Source of the DNA: an uncultured Beijerinckiaceae bacterium
GTDB taxonomy: Bacteria > Pseudomonadota > Alphaproteobacteria > Rhizobiales > Beijerinckiaceae
Length of the DNA: 12,252 nt
Assembly: GCA_937863205.1 (NCBI GenBank)
Contig: CALMGA010000144.1
Location: 1-12,252, forward strand
Direction: 5' to 3'
Position 1 is the first letter of the stretch. Every line of letters starts with the position of its first letter. The notes beneath the pieces are model-generated. The model did no database searches. It was not told the DNA's origin and was given only the letters and a program-made list of their open reading frames with translations. Both the position numbers and the translations under genes were made by a program. This document shows, piece after piece, positions 12,134 through 12,252 of the stretch.

Positions 12134-12252
12134 CTATTCCTTGAAGCGGTAGCCCACGCCGTACAGCGTTTCGATCATCTCAAAGTCGTCGTCGACCGCC
12201 TTGAACTTCTTGCGCAGCCGCTTGATGTGGCTGTCGATGGTGCGGTCGTCGA
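12134..12252 (-). CDS. chvI: ChvI response regulator, C-terminal end (truncated by window edge)
   Basis: The visible 38 complete codons before the stop read [16 protein letters not shown], then [22 protein letters not shown]. This is the recognition helix and wing of an OmpR/PhoB-type winged-helix DNA-binding domain, with the family pattern V/I-D-x-H-I-x-x-L-R-x-K and the terminal T-x-x-G-x-G-Y-R-F. The sequence closely resembles the known ends of ChvI proteins, and the neighbouring chvG confirms the assignment. The receiver domain with the phosphorylated aspartate lies beyond the window. The gene is the first visible member of the minus-strand chvI-chvG-hprK run. Confidence 0.93.
   Translation of the reverse strand, partial: DDRTIDSHIKRLRKKFKAVDDDFEMIETLYGVGYRFKE

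Overview
The window is GC-rich (mostly GC-ending codons, densely packed genes) and its gene content points to an alphaproteobacterium, most likely of the order Hyphomicrobiales (Rhizobiales). The strongest markers are the chvI-chvG-hprK-EIIA-HPr neighbourhood typical of that group, a squalene-hopene cyclase, and an lgt / MidA-family methyltransferase / pgeF cluster. No tRNA, rRNA, insertion sequence, prophage or CRISPR array is visible. The genus cannot be told from this sequence.

Layout. (1) Positions 1-195, minus strand: the N-terminus of a secreted glycine-zipper protein that runs off the left edge. (2) 300-3671, minus strand: a compact run in the order GNAT acetyltransferase, lgt, MidA/NDUFAF7-family methyltransferase, pgeF. 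The last three are joined by 4-base stop/start overlaps, so they are probably one translationally coupled operon. (3) 3781-4854, plus strand: a stand-alone TonB-like protein divergent from the GNAT gene. (4) 5047-8350, plus strand: squalene-hopene cyclase followed 61 bases later by a soluble cytochrome P450, the least ordinary pairing here. (5) 8463-12252, minus strand: in transcription order chvI (partial), chvG, hprK, PTS EIIA of the mannose family, and HPr. This joins the ChvG-ChvI envelope/acid-stress two-component system to the regulatory, sugar-transport-independent PTS.

How the genes fit together. Much of the window serves the cell envelope. Lgt lipidates lipoproteins, PgeF-type proteins are linked to peptidoglycan precursor fidelity, the TonB-like protein would span the periplasm, Shc makes hopanoids for the membranes, and ChvG-ChvI senses envelope state. 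In the PTS branch HPr carries both the histidine phosphorylated by Enzyme I and the serine phosphorylated by HprK, and EIIA-Man receives phosphate from HPr-His.

Smaller features of interest are short tandem repeats at three places (upstream of lgt, inside the GNAT gene, and between chvI and chvG), frequent TTG and GTG starts, a chvG stop codon that is the only in-frame stop between chvG and hprK, and an unusually long gap between hprK and the EIIA gene. I found no completely new system. The shc-P450 pair is the best candidate for undescribed biology.
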